A DNA stretch of 64,000 nucleotides from an uncultured Akkermansia sp. (GTDB lineage: Bacteria; Verrucomicrobiota; Verrucomicrobiia; Verrucomicrobiales; Akkermansiaceae), in contig CAJGDB010000001.1 in assembly GCA_904502165.1 (NCBI GenBank), positions 7,072 to 71,071 of the forward strand. The letters run 5' to 3'. The notes under the pieces are model-generated. The model had not been told where the DNA came from and made no database searches. It saw only the letters and a list, made by a program, of their open reading frames with translations. A program made the translations under genes and the position numbers. Position 1 is the stretch's first letter. The number at the start of each line of letters is the position of its first letter. Positions 9,255 to 18,165 of the stretch are shown piece after piece.

Positions 9255-10189
9255 GTAAGTCGCAGGATGCGGACTGGTGCGTGGGTGGCCTGAATGCGGA
9301 GCGTCTCGCTTTCACCCTTGATTCGCAGGGTGTAAGAGCCTTGTCGTGGCAGACTCAGGCGTGCAAAGTAGCGCATGTCGTCACGCGTTGAAGGCAGGGT
9401 GGCTGAGCCGATGACTTTTCCTTGCTCATTTGCCAGTTCCACCTGGGGGGGAGAAAGGCGGCGCGGCCGGGCATCTATGAGCAGGCGCTGGGTATCTGCG
9501 GGGACACCGGAACGTTCATACCAGCGGCGCGCCAGTTCCAGGTAGCGGTCGGTTACATCTTCCGCTGGTATCATCATGTTGTTGAAGATGCGGATATTTG
9601 AATCAGGCACCCAGGAAGTGCTGCCTGTTGGGGTGGCTGCACGGATGCGCTGGAAGGGGTGCCGCGTATCGAGCATACCGATGTTTTCCATGACCCAGGG
9701 GGTGTTGAAATCCTGTTCGTTGAATTCAATCATGTGCCACTGGCCGTCGAACCACGCTTCCACCCATGTATGATTGCCTTCAATGTGGTTCCAGGTAAGA
9801 ACCCCGACCGCCCTGGCGGGAATGTCAACTGCACGCAGGGCGCAGACAAGCAGGATGCTCTGCCCGGTGCATGATACCTTTTTCTCCTCGAGGGCTTCAA
9901 GCGCATTCATGTTGTGTTTGCGCCTTGCGGTGGAATAATGGACTCCGGTTCTGCTGCTGAGGCCGGAGGCCAGGCGGCGTACGGCTTCTGCCGCCGTGGT
10001 GCATTGGCTGACCATGGGGCGGACAATAGGGGTAAGAACGGGCCTCCAGTTGCAGGGAGCTTCATCCAGCACCCTGTCCGGCAGAACGGAGGCTTCCCTT
10101 ATGCTGGCCGGCACGCCGTTGCTCCACGGAAAATCTCTGGCCAGAACCGGAGAAAATAAGAACAACAGAACTACGGCCAGATTCTTCAT
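9248..10189 (-). CDS. secreted transglutaminase-like cysteine protein
   Basis: 313 residues starting MKNLAVVLLFLFSPVLA, a cleavable signal peptide (cut after about residue 17). A transglutaminase/papain-fold core follows: VSCTGQSILL with Cys at about 107, GNHTWVEAWFDGQWH with His at about 140, and an acidic residue at about 155 (Glu instead of the usual Asp). The last ~90 residues form a beta-rich domain that may bind ligand. Bacterial members act as periplasmic peptidases or amidases. The start overlaps the miaB stop (ATGA, 10186-10189), so the pair is translationally coupled although the functions look unrelated. The substrate is unknown. Confidence 0.8.
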   Translation of the reverse strand: MKNLAVVLLFLFSPVLARDFPWSNGVPASIREASVLPDRVLDEAPCNWRPVLTPIVRPMVSQCTTAAEAVRRLASGLSSRTGVHYSTARRKHNMNALEALEEKKVSCTGQSILLVCALRAVDIPARAVGVLTWNHIEGNHTWVEAWFDGQWHMIEFNEQDFNTPWVMENIGMLDTRHPFQRIRAATPTGSTSWVPDSNIRIFNNMMIPAEDVTDRYLELARRWYERSGVPADTQRLLIDARPRRLSPPQVELANEQGKVIGSATLPSTRDDMRYFARLSLPRQGSYTLRIKGESETLRIQATHAPVRILRLTY

Positions 10190-11544
10190 TTTACATCCCC
10201 ATACAGGGTGAATCCTGTGCATTCTGTGATACGGATGGGAGCGAGGGTGCCCACCTCTGCCGTACCGCCGGAAATGATAACCGGCTTATTCTGCGAAGTG
10301 CGGCCTTGCAGGCGGTCCGGGTTGTTCTTGCTGGGACCTTCCACCAGAATGACCTGGTCGGTGCCCACGAGTGCCTGGTTGCGGGCTACGGCAATGCGGT
10401 TCACGGTTTCAAGCAGGTCGTGGTTGCGTTCTTCCTTAACCCGCAGGCAAATCTGGTTCTCCATGACAGCGGCCACGGTGTCACGGCGCGGGGAATACTG
10501 GAATACGAAGGCGTTGTCAAACTGGATGCGCTCCACGGCGGCCTTGGTTTCAAGGTAATCCTCGTGAGTTTCGCCCGGGAAGCCCACAATGATATCGGTG
10601 GTGATGGCCAGGTCGGGGCGTGCCTCGCGCATGGATTCGCAGAGGCGCAGGTATTTTTCGTTCTTGTAAGGGCGGCGCATGAGCTGCAGGATGCGGTCGC
10701 TGCCGCTCTGCATGGGGAAGTGGATATGGCTGCACAGTTTGGGCAGGTAGGTGTAGGCGTTCACCAGATCCTGACGGAAACCAATGGGGTGCGGGCTGGT
10801 GAAGCGGATGCGCTCAAGTCCGTCCATGTCGTTGAGTTTCTCAAGCAGCCGCACAAAGGCTCCCCGGCTATTGATGACCGGTTCATCCTTGCCATAACGG
10901 TTCACAATCTGCCCCAGCAGGGTGACTTCCTTAATGCCACGGTCAACAAGTTCCCGTACTTCCTGCAGGATGTCTGCTTCCGGGCGGCTGCATTCAGAGC
11001 CGCGGGTGCTGGGTACAATGCAGTAGGAACAGCGCATTTCGCACCCCTGCATGATGGAGACGAATGCTGTGCAGTTGCCGGAGGGGGGCAGGTGGTCGCG
11101 GATTTCGTTCTGGAAGCCCTCTTCCTGCTGGGTGGCGCAGATGTGCGCGCCCCGGCGGATGGGTTCGAAGTCTGGTTGCCCCATGCGACTGCGGAGCAGG
11201 CGATTACAGAGTCTGTAGACATTGTGGTACTGCTGGGTGCCAGTCACGATATCCAGCCGTGGAATATCGCGGAAAAGAGAAGCCGCACGGCTCTGGCACA
11301 TGCACCCCATAAATCCGTACACCACCCAGGGTTTGGCGGTGGGGCGGGCGCAGAGAAGTCCCATTTTACCCAGGGCTTTCAGTTCTGCCTTTTCGCGTAC
11401 GGAGCAGGTATTGATGAGAATGACATCGGCCTGGGCCTCATCCTTTGTCAGTTCGTACCCACCGGCCAGAAACATGCTCGCAACCTGTTCAGAGTCGCGT
11501 TCATTCATCTGGCACCCGTATGTCTTGATCAGCACGCTTGGCAT
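10186..11544 (-). CDS. miaB: tRNA-2-methylthio-N6-isopentenyladenosine synthase MiaB
   Basis: 452 residues. N-terminal methylthiotransferase domain with three cluster Cys at about 11, 47 and 81, radical-SAM motif CEMRCSYC (Cys at about 168, 172, 175), and a C-terminal TRAM domain. It adds the methylthio group to i6A37 of tRNAs reading UNN codons. The start ATG at 11544 is 6 bases after a TAGCAT box, consistent with a leaderless transcript. The family also includes MtaB and RimO; the overall fit (KTYGCQMNERDSE, INTCSVREKAE) favours MiaB. Coupled to the downstream transglutaminase gene. Confidence 0.95.
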   Translation of the reverse strand: MPSVLIKTYGCQMNERDSEQVASMFLAGGYELTKDEAQADVILINTCSVREKAELKALGKMGLLCARPTAKPWVVYGFMGCMCQSRAASLFRDIPRLDIVTGTQQYHNVYRLCNRLLRSRMGQPDFEPIRRGAHICATQQEEGFQNEIRDHLPPSGNCTAFVSIMQGCEMRCSYCIVPSTRGSECSRPEADILQEVRELVDRGIKEVTLLGQIVNRYGKDEPVINSRGAFVRLLEKLNDMDGLERIRFTSPHPIGFRQDLVNAYTYLPKLCSHIHFPMQSGSDRILQLMRRPYKNEKYLRLCESMREARPDLAITTDIIVGFPGETHEDYLETKAAVERIQFDNAFVFQYSPRRDTVAAVMENQICLRVKEERNHDLLETVNRIAVARNQALVGTDQVILVEGPSKNNPDRLQGRTSQNKPVIISGGTAEVGTLAPIRITECTGFTLYGDVK

Positions 11545-11550
11545 GCCGAT

Positions 11551-11556
11551 ATGCTA
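11551..11556 (-). promoter_or_regulatory. miaB -10 box, leaderless type
   Basis: Minus-strand TAGCAT, preceded by TGT, lies 6 bases before the miaB ATG, placing the predicted transcription start on the A of the ATG. The -35 is weak (TTTTCA at 11574-11579, 17-bp spacing). Confidence 0.5.
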
Positions 11557-11591
11557 ACACATGACACCCGCGATGAAAAGCGTAATTCCAG

Positions 11592-12137
11592 TCAACAAAG
11601 GGTGACAATGCCGGGAATGCACAAATCGTGTCCCTCTGTTGGCAATTCCTCGACTATCTGTTCCGGAAAAGCCAGGGCAAGAATCTGCGCCTGGCTGCAG
11701 AGCGGTATATAGCGGTCATAGTATCCGCCGCCATAGCCCAGGCGTTCTCCTCGCAGGGTGAATGCTACTCCGGGTACAATGAGTATGTCTATTTCCGACG
11801 GGGCGATTTCAGGTGTGCCTGCAACCGGGGCGGGTATACCCATTGCCCCGGGTTTCAGTTCCGCAGAAAGAGAGCGGACGTGACGAAAACTCAATCTGTG
11901 CTCCGCACAGCAGAGGGGAAAGGCATAGCGGTGTTGCGGAAATTCCTGCAGCAGAGGGAGCAGGTTCACCTCATGCGGCAGGGGGGCATAGATGCCTACA
12001 TTTTTTGCCGGGGTATCGAGCAGGGACGATAATTTCTGCCGCAGCCGGGCAGAACGCAGCTGCGCCGGGTCGGCTGCGGCAGCGGTTCTGAGACGCTGCA
12101 GTACCTCCCGGCGCAGGGCTTGTTTCTGTTTCTGCAT
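11592..12137 (-). CDS. 5-formyltetrahydrofolate cyclo-ligase
   Basis: 181 residues with the family hallmarks: basic N-terminal helix KQKQALRREVLQR, IYAPLPHEVNLLPLL for substrate binding, and the C-terminal ATP-binding loop RLGYGGGYYDRYI. The enzyme converts 5-formyl-THF to 5,10-methenyl-THF using ATP, returning folate to the one-carbon pool. Its ATG directly abuts the TAA of pgeF upstream (12138-12140), so the two are in one transcript, probably led by marR. No clear terminator is seen before the miaB promoter region. Confidence 0.93.
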   Translation of the reverse strand: MQKQKQALRREVLQRLRTAAAADPAQLRSARLRQKLSSLLDTPAKNVGIYAPLPHEVNLLPLLQEFPQHRYAFPLCCAEHRLSFRHVRSLSAELKPGAMGIPAPVAGTPEIAPSEIDILIVPGVAFTLRGERLGYGGGYYDRYIPLCSQAQILALAFPEQIVEELPTEGHDLCIPGIVTLC

Positions 12138-12821
12138 TTACTCGGCAGAAGACTTCGGATTACGCCCGAAGAGGGCGAGCATGCGCCCGGTATTGCCCTT
12201 TTCGATGCGGTAGGAATAGAAGGTGTCCAGGTCTGCGGCAGTATCAAGACCACTATCAATGATGTTCTGCGGCTGCACGCCTGCGTCCTCAAGCTCCTGT
12301 TTTATCATGGTAACAATGTCCACCTCATAGTGCGGAGGCCGGATGCAGGGGGAAATGACGGCAATGCAGTCAGCTGCATTCACGCCCAGAATCTTACGCA
12401 TTGATTCAAGGGTGACGCCGGCGATGTTCTGCTGGGTGCCCAGCTTGCCGGAATGCACCAGCGCGCGGCTCTGGGTCACGGGGTCGTAAATCCAGATGGC
12501 GGCACAGTCTGCCACATAGATACCCAGACAGCAGTCAGCCTTGCCTCCGCAGAAGAGACCATCTACTCCCTCCACGGGGTAGGAACAACCAATATCGCCC
12601 ACAAGGGCTACCTTGTTACCATGTACCTGTTGGGCGCGGCGCAGCATCTTGGGAGCAATGCCGCCTTCTGCCAGCACCGCTTCGTGGGCGGGGGTCAGTG
12701 CAGCAATGACAGCGTTGCGGTCGGTCGTGGTGGCAATCCCGGGGATGCGGGTGATGAAGCGTGCAAAGTTCTCGGGGAAGGCATTGAGAACATTCAGGTA
12801 TTCTGGGGCGTAGCAGTTCAT
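12138..12821 (-). CDS. pgeF: laccase-domain purine nucleoside phosphorylase / peptidoglycan editing factor (PgeF/YfiH family)
   Basis: 227 residues from MNCYAPEY; a longer open frame would overlap marR. Family motifs: AQQVHG (metal-binding His), VADCAAIWIYDP (Cys), VHSGKLGT (third ligand His; the usual HAGWRG is altered), SPCIRPPHYEV and a C-terminal YRIEKGNTGRM in place of the common YRRDGxTGR. Members phosphorolyse or deaminate purine nucleosides and, in E. coli, remove wrong amino acids from UDP-MurNAc precursors. Lies between marR (20 bases upstream) and the formyl-THF ligase. Confidence 0.85.
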   Translation of the reverse strand: MNCYAPEYLNVLNAFPENFARFITRIPGIATTTDRNAVIAALTPAHEAVLAEGGIAPKMLRRAQQVHGNKVALVGDIGCSYPVEGVDGLFCGGKADCCLGIYVADCAAIWIYDPVTQSRALVHSGKLGTQQNIAGVTLESMRKILGVNAADCIAVISPCIRPPHYEVDIVTMIKQELEDAGVQPQNIIDSGLDTAADLDTFYSYRIEKGNTGRMLALFGRNPKSSAE

Positions 12822-12840
12822 GAGTGGAATATAGGGATGG

Positions 12841-13314
12841 TTATGCCATGTTCTTACGGGCGGCAGAGGTGCGGCGGGAAATGACACGGCGGGCTGAGCC
12901 CATGGGGGTGGTGGTGTCCTCTCGCGCCATCATCTGGGCCAGGTCTGCGGCAATGTTGTTACGCATCTGATTGACCAGTTCGCGCCCCTGGTCGGTAATG
13001 CGAACCATAATCTTGCGGCGGTCAGCGGCGGCGGTATAGCGCTTCAGGTGACCGAGTTCCTGCAGCTTGTCCACCATGCCGGTGGCTGCAGCTGTGGAGT
13101 GCCCCATCATCTTGGCAATGTTGCTCATGGAGAGGCATTCTTCTTCTGCCAGGTAGGCCAGCAGGAAGAACTGGGGGAAGGAAACTTTGCCCTTGGTCAG
13201 TTCCGGGGAGAGTCGCAAAATGCAGCTGCGTTGGGAAAAGAGTACGAAATCTGTCAGGTGTTGTACATCCTGTTCGTGCTGCGATTCGGTGGAGGTGTAA
13301 GTCTGTCTGCTCAT
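12841..13314 (-). CDS. MarR-family transcriptional regulator
   Basis: 157 residues. Winged helix-turn-helix: recognition region HSTAAATGMVDKLQELGHLKR and wing ADRRKIMVRITDQGRE, flanked by helices for dimerisation. MarR proteins are ligand- or redox-responsive repressors that usually control themselves and a neighbour. The last ~25 residues are basic and Ser/Thr/Arg-rich (ARRVISRRTSAARKNMA), an extra tail that could add DNA contacts. It leads the likely operon with pgeF and the folate ligase; a palindrome overlapping its own promoter (13344-13361) suggests autorepression. Confidence 0.9.
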   Translation of the reverse strand: MSRQTYTSTESQHEQDVQHLTDFVLFSQRSCILRLSPELTKGKVSFPQFFLLAYLAEEECLSMSNIAKMMGHSTAAATGMVDKLQELGHLKRYTAAADRRKIMVRITDQGRELVNQMRNNIAADLAQMMAREDTTTPMGSARRVISRRTSAARKNMA

Positions 13315-13341
13315 CGTGGAAAGAGGGGCTGTTCGTCGTAG

Positions 13342-13369
13342 ATATTACGGCTTTGCGTAATTTTTGCAA
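13342..13369 (-). promoter_or_regulatory. marR promoter with overlapping operator-like palindrome
   Basis: On the minus strand TTGCAA (13364-13369), 16-bp spacer, TAATAT (13342-13347); 27 bases then lead to the ATG. An inverted repeat ATTACG-N6-CGTAAT (13344-13361) covers the -10 box and most of the spacer, where a MarR dimer would block RNA polymerase. Assignment of the palindrome to this MarR is inference. Confidence 0.5.
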
Positions 13370-13497
13370 GCCCAAAATTTCAGCTCATCCTAAGCGTTAG
13401 AATTGACTGTGCCGATGTGGTACAGTTTGCGGCAGCGGTATACAATATGTTGTGATTCTGAAAAACAAAAAAGTTTTCCCAACAAGGGGCTGGTGTA

Positions 13498-13896
13498 TCA
13501 CTGCTGCCCGGAGGGAGGCGCGATAAACAGGATTTCGCGCATTTCGGGGGTCATGATTTTCTCCTCCTCCATGCGTTCAATATGGTCGCGAATGGCTTTC
13601 CAGATGGTATTGAAAGAACCTATGTTCTTATGCTCGGCCATGTAATCCTGAACCGTCGGTTCCGGGAGTTTGCGCTGGGCCTCTGCAAGCGCGTCGCATT
13701 CGGCCTTGAGTTCTTTGAGCTGGGGAATGGCTGCCTGTGCGGATTCTGCATTGCGGCAGGAGTTGAGGCACAATTCGGTGCGCGAAAGGAAAGAAAGAAT
13801 CGCTCTGGCCATGTCGGCATGGTTGTCCGGAGCTTCCGTGGCAGAAACTCCATGCAGACTCAGGCAGAGCAGTAGGCAGAGCAGGACTTTTTTCAT
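13498..13896 (-). CDS. small secreted helical protein, unknown function
   Basis: 132 residues: MKKVLLCLLLCLSLHGVSA signal peptide, then a mostly helical mature part (ARAILSFLSRTELCLNSC, IPQLKELKAECDALAEAQRKL) with three Cys, likely a periplasmic helical-hairpin protein. No family recognised. It begins 15 bases after the zinc-ribbon membrane protein gene and is probably the last gene of the valS transcript. Confidence 0.65.
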   Translation of the reverse strand: MKKVLLCLLLCLSLHGVSATEAPDNHADMARAILSFLSRTELCLNSCRNAESAQAAIPQLKELKAECDALAEAQRKLPEPTVQDYMAEHKNIGSFNTIWKAIRDHIERMEEEKIMTPEMREILFIAPPSGQQ

Positions 13897-13911
13897 GACC
13901 GGCAGAAAGAA

Positions 13912-14667
13912 TCAGTGGTGGATGTGACGCCCGCGGTGCTTACCGAAAAGTTTGACCGGTGTACCACACCCCGGGCAGTTGTAACGGAGGCAGAAAATGA
14001 TGTAGAGCGCGGTGGCTACGTTGTATCCCAGGCCCGGCAGGTAGTTGGCGGCTCGGTTGCGGGCATAGTCTCTGAAAGTGAAGAGCCGCATATGGCACAC
14101 CGGGCAGGTGGCGGCGCGGGAGATGAAGAGATACGGCAAGCAGGGCGCAATGATGAGCGAGCCCGCCAGAATGGGCAGCGGAATATCCGGCAGGTTGTTG
14201 GTAAGCATCAGGATGGGAATCATCACGATGGATACTGCGGGAATAGCCAGCAGAAGTGTGCCAAAGGAGGCAAAGATGGCCAGAACGGGATGATTGGTGC
14301 ACACGGGGCTGTGCATAATCTTTTTCTGGTGGTACTTCTTGAGTCTGCGTTCCTCCTTAACCTGCTCCTTTGGTCTGCGCCCGGTGCGGAAACGGGTCGT
14401 CGGCCCCACATTCTCAATCTTCAGAGCAGAGTCGGACTCTGAATCCTCATCTACGTTCAGCGCTGGTCTGCACAGGTCATAAATGGCATGCAGCTTGGTG
14501 CTGTTCAAGGTGAAGTTCTTGCCCGGGAAAAAGCGCTGGGCTTTTTTCAGGTCTTCCAGGACATCCTGTGGATCTGTTGTGGCCATTTGTGCCGCAGATG
14601 TAATGCCGCACAGCGAGAGTTCCTCAATTTCCTGAGGTGTGAGTTTTGTAAACGGGTCAGGTTCCAT
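13912..14667 (-). CDS. two-helix membrane protein with N-terminal HhH-like domain and zinc-ribbon cysteines
   Basis: 251 residues. N-terminal ~70 residues (FTKLTPQEIEELSLCGITSAAQM) resemble a helix-hairpin-helix/DUF4332-type domain. A basic stretch RRLKKYHQKK precedes two hydrophobic segments (about 128-152 and 160-182), then CPVC at about 188-191 and CPGC near 228-231, a split zinc ribbon facing the cytoplasm, with hydrophobic residues between. The C-terminus is His/Arg-rich. Starts 19 bases after valS on the same strand. Function unknown; binding of a nucleic acid at the membrane is one guess. Confidence 0.65.
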   Translation of the reverse strand: MEPDPFTKLTPQEIEELSLCGITSAAQMATTDPQDVLEDLKKAQRFFPGKNFTLNSTKLHAIYDLCRPALNVDEDSESDSALKIENVGPTTRFRTGRRPKEQVKEERRLKKYHQKKIMHSPVCTNHPVLAIFASFGTLLLAIPAVSIVMIPILMLTNNLPDIPLPILAGSLIIAPCLPYLFISRAATCPVCHMRLFTFRDYARNRAANYLPGLGYNVATALYIIFCLRYNCPGCGTPVKLFGKHRGRHIHH

Positions 14668-14686
14668 TGCAGGTGAAATCAGGGGG

Positions 14687-17356
14687 TCAGCTCAGGGCGT
14701 TCAGCATGGCTTCAAGCTGGGCCGTTCTGGATTCCCATTCGGAGAGTCGGGCCCGCTCCTGCTCCACCACGGCGGCAGGTGCGCGGTCTACAAACGAGGC
14801 ATTGCCCAGCTTGGCTTTGCTCTTGGCAATCTCCTTGCTCATCTTTTCCAGCTCCTTCGAGATGCGGGCCCGTTCGGCCTCAACATCCACAAGGCCTTCC
14901 AGCGGCAGGAAGAGTTCACCCAGCGGCGTAAGCGCCGTAGGTGTACCCTTGGGGGCATCGTAATCCGGGTTCAGCTCTGCAGCCTGGGCTCCGGCAAGAA
15001 GGGCAAGGCGGTCGGCAAGGTCGGCATTCACAGGAATACCGGCAGGCTTGAGTACAAACTTAACTTTGCGGTTCGTTGCCAGGTTGTATTCGGCCTTCAG
15101 GTTACGGGCCTTGTTGGCTGTGTCGTACAGCGCAGAGGCTGTGGCCCTGGCCTTGGAGATTTCTGTGTTGTCCAGCCCGGCGAGCAGGGAGTCTGCGTTC
15201 GGCAGCGTGGTGCTCATCAGCGGCTGCCCATCCTTGGCAAAGCCGAGGCTTGCCCAGAGTTCTTCTGTAATGTGCGGCATGATGGGCGCAAGCAGTGCCA
15301 GGTAGTGGCGCAGCACGGTATCCATGGTGAAGAGCGTGGCGTTCTTCACGGCGGGGTCGCCGTCGCGCAGGTCGTTCTTCACGGCCTCGAGGAACAGGGA
15401 GCAGTATTCATTCCAGAAGAAGGAATAGAGAGCCTGCGTATAGGTGTTGAATTCGTACTTGCCGAGACCCTCTGCCACAGTAGTGTGCAGTTCCTTGAGC
15501 TTGGAGAGAATATCAATATGAACAGCCGTGAATTTGGGTGCGGGCTCGGTGGTGGCAGCTCCCTGCATCATGCGGAAGCGGGCGGCGTTGTACAGCTTGT
15601 TGGCAAAGTTCTTGCCTTCTTCAATCTGTTTTTCGTCGAACTTCACATCGGTGCCGGTGGGGGCGATTCGCATCAGGCCGAAGCGCAGGCCGTCGGCTCC
15701 GTATCTGGCAATGAGGTCGAGAGGATCAGGGCTGTTACCCAGGCTCTTACTCATCTTTCGGCCCTGCAGGTCACGCACAATGGAGGTGAAGAATACATTG
15801 CCGAAGGGCTTGCCGCCGGCAAAGCGGTAGCCGGCCATAATCATGCGGGCCACCCAGAAGAAGATGATGTCCGGGCCGGTTACGAGGTCGCTGGTCGGGT
15901 AGAACTTGGCCAGACAGTCCTTGTCCATGGTGGAGAAAGGCCACAGCCAGCTGCTGAACCAGGTGTCAAGAGCGTCTTCGTCCTGTACCCAGTTTTCCGG
16001 GTCGGCGGGGGGCTCCACGCCCACGTAGATGTCACCGGCGGCGGCGTCTTCGGCATCCAGCTTGGTGGCAGCCTGAAGCTCTGCAGCCTTGTCTTTCTTG
16101 TACCATACCGGAATGCGGTGTCCCCACCACAGCTGGCGGGAAATGCACCAGTCCTGGATACCTTCGAGCCAGTGGGCGTAGGTCTTGCCCCAATGGGCAG
16201 GGCGGAATACGATGTCGCCATTGGCCACGGCATCAGCTGCTTCCTTGACACAGGGATATTTGAGGAACCACTGCATGCTCAGGCGGGGTTCAATCGGCAC
16301 GTCGGAACGCTGGGAGATACCCACATTGTTCTCGTAGTCCTCCACCTTTTCCAGCAGCCCCTTGGCTTCAATGAGCTCAATGGACTTTTCGCGGGCCACA
16401 AAGCGGTCCAGCCCGTGCAGTTCAGGGCATCCGGGGCAGTTGATGTGACCATCGGCGGTGAGAACGTCGATGATTTCGAGGTTGTTCTTCATGCCCACCT
16501 CAAAGTCAGTACGGTCGTGGGCGGGGGTAATCTTCAGCGCGCCTGTACCGAAGTCGATTTCCACATGATCATCAGCAATAATCGGGATTTCCGCATCGCA
16601 GAGCGGGCGGATGACTGTCTTGCCGATAAGGTGGGCGAATCGCGGGTCTTTCGGGTTCACTGCCACGGCAACGTCGGCCATGATAGTTTCCGGGCGAGTG
16701 GTGGAGACGAGCAGCTGGCCGCTGCCGTCTGCCAGTTTGTAGCGGATGGTATAAAGCTTGCTCTTGGAGGGTGTCATGATTACCTCTTCGTCAGAAAGGG
16801 CGGTGAGCAGCACCGGGTCCCAGTTCACCATACGATGACCACGGTAAATGAGGCCTTCCTTGAAGAGTTCGGTGAAGACGCGTGCTACCTCCGGGGCATA
16901 CACATCGTCCATGGTGAAGCGCTCGCGTTCCCAGTCGCAGGAGCAGCCCAGCTTCTTGAGCTGCTTAATGATGATGCCGCCGTGTTTTTCCTTCCAGTCC
17001 CACACCATGTCCACAAAAGCCTTACGGCCTACATCGAAACGAGTGCGGGGAGGGGTTTCCCTGGCCAGTTCCTTTTCCACACGGGCCTGGGTGGCAATGC
17101 CTGCGTGGTCTGTGCCGGGCAGCCAGAGAACCTCCTTGCCTTCCTGGCGGGCGCGGCGGGCCAGAATATCCTGAATTGTGTTGTTGAGCACATGCCCCAT
17201 GTGCAGCACACCTGTGACATTGGGCGGGGGAATGACAATGCTGTACGCAGGCTTGTCAGAATGAGGGTCTGCGTGGAAGCAACCCTCTGATATCCAGCGG
17301 GTCTGCCATTTTTCTTCAACTAAGGTCGGTTCGTAAGCCTTGGGCAATTCAGTCAT
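14687..17356 (-). CDS. valS: valyl-tRNA synthetase
   Basis: 889 residues from MTELPKAYEP. Class I synthetase: PPPNVTGVLHMGHVLN (HIGH motif) near residue 45, CP1 editing domain, KMSKSLGNSPDPLDLI (KMSKS), anticodon-binding helices, and a C-terminal coiled coil of about 65 residues (LEKMSKEIAKSKAKLG), all normal for bacterial ValRS. It charges tRNA-Val and edits Thr-tRNA. The open frame extends 13 codons further upstream but these overlap the promoter. Followed closely by two unknown genes (13912, 13498). Confidence 0.98.
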   Translation of the reverse strand: MTELPKAYEPTLVEEKWQTRWISEGCFHADPHSDKPAYSIVIPPPNVTGVLHMGHVLNNTIQDILARRARQEGKEVLWLPGTDHAGIATQARVEKELARETPPRTRFDVGRKAFVDMVWDWKEKHGGIIIKQLKKLGCSCDWERERFTMDDVYAPEVARVFTELFKEGLIYRGHRMVNWDPVLLTALSDEEVIMTPSKSKLYTIRYKLADGSGQLLVSTTRPETIMADVAVAVNPKDPRFAHLIGKTVIRPLCDAEIPIIADDHVEIDFGTGALKITPAHDRTDFEVGMKNNLEIIDVLTADGHINCPGCPELHGLDRFVAREKSIELIEAKGLLEKVEDYENNVGISQRSDVPIEPRLSMQWFLKYPCVKEAADAVANGDIVFRPAHWGKTYAHWLEGIQDWCISRQLWWGHRIPVWYKKDKAAELQAATKLDAEDAAAGDIYVGVEPPADPENWVQDEDALDTWFSSWLWPFSTMDKDCLAKFYPTSDLVTGPDIIFFWVARMIMAGYRFAGGKPFGNVFFTSIVRDLQGRKMSKSLGNSPDPLDLIARYGADGLRFGLMRIAPTGTDVKFDEKQIEEGKNFANKLYNAARFRMMQGAATTEPAPKFTAVHIDILSKLKELHTTVAEGLGKYEFNTYTQALYSFFWNEYCSLFLEAVKNDLRDGDPAVKNATLFTMDTVLRHYLALLAPIMPHITEELWASLGFAKDGQPLMSTTLPNADSLLAGLDNTEISKARATASALYDTANKARNLKAEYNLATNRKVKFVLKPAGIPVNADLADRLALLAGAQAAELNPDYDAPKGTPTALTPLGELFLPLEGLVDVEAERARISKELEKMSKEIAKSKAKLGNASFVDRAPAAVVEQERARLSEWESRTAQLEAMLNALS

Positions 17357-17366
17357 GACGGCGGCG

Positions 17367-17395
17367 ATTCTACTCCTATTCTCCCCTGAAATCAA
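17367..17395 (-). promoter_or_regulatory. valS promoter
   Basis: On the minus strand TTGATT (17390-17395), 17-bp spacer, TAGAAT (17367-17372), then CGCCGCCGTC and ATG: a 10-base gap. Hexamers, spacing and GC-rich discriminator are the same design as the glnS promoter. Confidence 0.7.
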
Positions 17396-17435
17396 GCCTT
17401 TTCGCGCAGCTGACGCATAGTCCTTTCAGGCAGTC

Positions 17436-17464
17436 TTGACACAGGAACAGGATTGCGTTATTCT
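17436..17464 (+). promoter_or_regulatory. promoter of the secreted protein gene at 17475
   Basis: TTGACA (17436-17441), 17-bp spacer, TATTCT (17459-17464), 10 bases, ATG at 17475. A perfect -35 with a near-consensus -10; the 5' leader would be about 3-4 bases. Confidence 0.65.
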
Positions 17465-17474
17465 CGAGCCCGCA

Positions 17475-18161
17475 ATGATGAAAATGCTGCGTAATATCCT
17501 GCTGTCTGTCCTGCTGTGTTCCGTGGCTCAGGCGGTGGAAGTCGTGCTCTGCGGCGGGGTGGCCCTGCGTTCATGGGAGAATTTCCGTGGTCCTGCCGCG
17601 CATGATAACTGGTGGGCCAATTTTGTACGCGCATCCACCGTATACATAGATGGCGCTCTTGCGCGTAATCCGGATAAGGATATACTCTGGATTGTGTATC
17701 GTCCGTCCTACATCTCCCGGGGAAGGGAAAACCAGATTGACTACGTTTCCCGCATCCGCGAAACCGCCTCCAACCGTAAAATCCGTTTCAAGTTTGTGGA
17801 TTCGGCAGATGAGGCCTACGCTGCCATTAACAGCGCCCCTCGGAACAAGAAGGACCGCATTACTGCTTTCTTCTATTTCGGCCATAGCAATCCGCATGCT
17901 TTCATGCTTGATTACAGCAATGACATCATGGCGGCCTCTACCGCCTGGATACATGAAAAAGACCTTGCAACAAAAATCAACCCGGAGGTGTTTGACCCCA
18001 ATGCGGAATGCTGGAGCTACGGCTGCTATACCGGGCGCAGCATGAGCCGTTTCTGGCGCAAGGCCTTTAATGTGGGTCTCTGGGGTAACCTCGAATCCAC
18101 CCGTTACCAGCCTGTGGGCCAGGGTAAGCTGCCTGCCGGTGCCGGCAAATGGGTGCGCTGA
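17475..18161 (+). CDS. secreted protein of unknown function with His/Cys motifs
   Basis: 228 residues with signal peptide MMKMLRNILLSVLLCSVAQA. The start was set by the promoter 10 bases upstream; the longer frame begins inside the -35 box. The mature part alternates strands and helices: DILWIVYRPSYIS, RKIRFKFVDSADEAYAAI, then ITAFFYFGHSNPHAFML with a conserved-looking His and CWSYGCYTGRSM with Cys, a layout reminiscent of His-Cys clan CD (caspase-like) proteases, although the usual His-Gly pair is absent. Convergent with clpC across a shared terminator. Function not assigned. Confidence 0.65.
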   Translation: MMKMLRNILLSVLLCSVAQAVEVVLCGGVALRSWENFRGPAAHDNWWANFVRASTVYIDGALARNPDKDILWIVYRPSYISRGRENQIDYVSRIRETASNRKIRFKFVDSADEAYAAINSAPRNKKDRITAFFYFGHSNPHAFMLDYSNDIMAASTAWIHEKDLATKINPEVFDPNAECWSYGCYTGRSMSRFWRKAFNVGLWGNLESTRYQPVGQGKLPAGAGKWVR

Positions 18162-18165
18162 GCTG

